Shown: positions 12,869-13,638 of the stretch, one piece after another
Numbering within the stretch: the stretch's first letter is position 1
Layout of the letters: each line of letters opens with the position of its first letter
From: Rickettsiales bacterium
GTDB taxonomy: Bacteria > Pseudomonadota > Alphaproteobacteria > Rickettsiales > UBA998
Direction of reading: 5' to 3'
DNA: 13,638 nt
Assembly: GCA_019749855.1 (NCBI GenBank)
Contig: JAIEPI010000055.1
Coordinates: forward strand, 1-13,638
Made by a program: the position numbers and the translations under genes
Notes under the pieces: model-generated
The model's input: only the letters and a program-made list of their open reading frames with translations
The model's database searches: none
What the model was told of the DNA's origin: nothing

Positions 12869-13638
12869 ATGGCTGAACGCTTACTGTTATCCCTTGAAGA
12901 TATTGCCCTCAGTTTCGGTGGAAAACCGCTGTTTGCTGGATTGACGCTGCACATCACTGAGCGTGACAAGATTTGTCTGGTGGGTAAAAACGGCGCAGGC
13001 AAAACCACGCTTATGCGACTGATCACCGAGAATCTGGAGCTGGATGCTGGCAAGCGCTATGTTTATCCTGGGTTAACAATCGGCTATCTGGAGCAGAGTG
13101 TTTCTTTTATTCCGACACAGACCGTGACCGATTTTGTCCTGAATGGGCTGCCTGTAGAAGAGCGCTCTGAGGACATGCGCTATCGCGCTGACATGGTGAT
13201 GACACCTCTGGATATCGATGGCACGGCGCAGATGAATACGCTGTCGGGTGGGCAGTTGCGGCGTGCCGCACTGGCGCGGGCCTTGATTGCCGCGCCGGAT
13301 ATTCTGCTGCTCGATGAGCCGACCAACCATCTTGATCTGGGGGCCATCCAATGGCTTGAAGATTATCTGGCAAGCTATGCGGGTGCGCTGGTCTGCGTCA
13401 GTCACGACCGTGCCTTCCTGAAAGCCGTGTCGCGCAAAGTGTTCTGGATTGATCGCGGCATCATTCGCACCTGCCCCAAGGGGTATGCGTATTTTGACGA
13501 ATGGCAGGAGCAGATCGTCGAGCAGGAAGCACGTGAGCTGCAGAATTTACAGAAACAATTTGAAGCTGAGGTGGACTGGACGCAGGGCGGTGTCACGGGG
13601 CGGCGTAAACGCAACGTGCGGCGACTGCGTGAACTGGT
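12869..13638 (+). CDS. uup: ABC-F family ATPase, Uup type (N-terminal part)
   Basis: The frame is open from the ATG at 12869 to the window end, giving 256 codons of a protein usually about 600 residues long. The first ABC domain is complete: Walker A GKNGAGKTT (residues 39-47), signature LSGGQ (125-129), Walker B ILLLDEPTNHLD (145-156) and the switch His179 in SHDRAFL. The ABC-F arm is very short, which fits Uup rather than EttA. The linker starts with VDWTQGGVTGRRKRN and then RRLREL, matching the W-x-x-x-G-x-x-(A/G)-R-R-x-R-N pattern of Uup. ABC-F proteins have no membrane domain and act on ribosomes; Uup has also been linked to transposon excision and DNA branch handling. AAGG (12861-12864) precedes the start by 4 nt. 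The second ABC domain lies beyond the window. Confidence 0.93.
   Translation, partial: MAERLLLSLEDIALSFGGKPLFAGLTLHITERDKICLVGKNGAGKTTLMRLITENLELDAGKRYVYPGLTIGYLEQSVSFIPTQTVTDFVLNGLPVEERSEDMRYRADMVMTPLDIDGTAQMNTLSGGQLRRAALARALIAAPDILLLDEPTNHLDLGAIQWLEDYLASYAGALVCVSHDRAFLKAVSRKVFWIDRGIIRTCPKGYAYFDEWQEQIVEQEARELQNLQKQFEAEVDWTQGGVTGRRKRNVRRLREL

Overview
The window reads as a stretch of chromosome from a free-living Gram-negative bacterium. It holds 13 protein genes, none on a recognisable mobile element. An alphaproteobacterium is my best guess. That rests on inference: the style of the orphan receiver protein, a short phasin-like helical protein, an RND pump, and moderate GC with a GC-richer Ala/Pro/Thr/Gly gene. 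The sequence alone does not prove it. I see no tRNA, rRNA, CRISPR array, insertion sequence or integron. No stretch longer than about 300 bases lacks a gene.

Left part (1-3761, + strand): the C-terminal fifth of an RND efflux transporter is followed after 3 nt by a Dps ferritin-like gene, whose Shine-Dalgarno lies inside the end of the pump gene. A 251-nt intergenic region follows, carrying two back-to-back hairpins that fill 1126-1246. Next comes an unusual 797-residue protein with three peptidoglycan-binding-like repeats, an unknown central region and an array of ten-residue repeats. It ends at a strong hairpin terminator that also serves the convergent gene.

Middle part (3821-10768): a divergent pair of translation-related modification genes comes first, an RluA-family pseudouridine synthase (-) and rimO (+). 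A run of five minus-strand genes then reads, in transcription order, folD, a TauE/SafE-type transporter, an MscS-type channel, amtB and a guanidinium exporter (gdx/sugE). Gaps within the run are 39-94 nt. rimO and gdx converge with 6 nt between their stop codons.

Right part (10920-13638, + strand): a stand-alone HD-domain protein of the SpoT/MESH1 type runs divergently from folD. It is followed by an orphan CheY-like receiver protein, a short phasin-like helical protein of uncertain function, and the first 256 codons of an Uup-type ABC-F ATPase that runs off the window.

Most of the window is conserved housekeeping or transport. The best candidates for something undescribed are the repeat protein at 1368-3761, with its decapeptide array, GNxIGD repeat entry and lack of any signal peptide. 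Next are the structured element at 1126-1246 and the HD protein, whose metal ligands are kept but whose catalytic Glu-Asp pair and downstream Asn are changed. No complete novel multi-gene system is evident.
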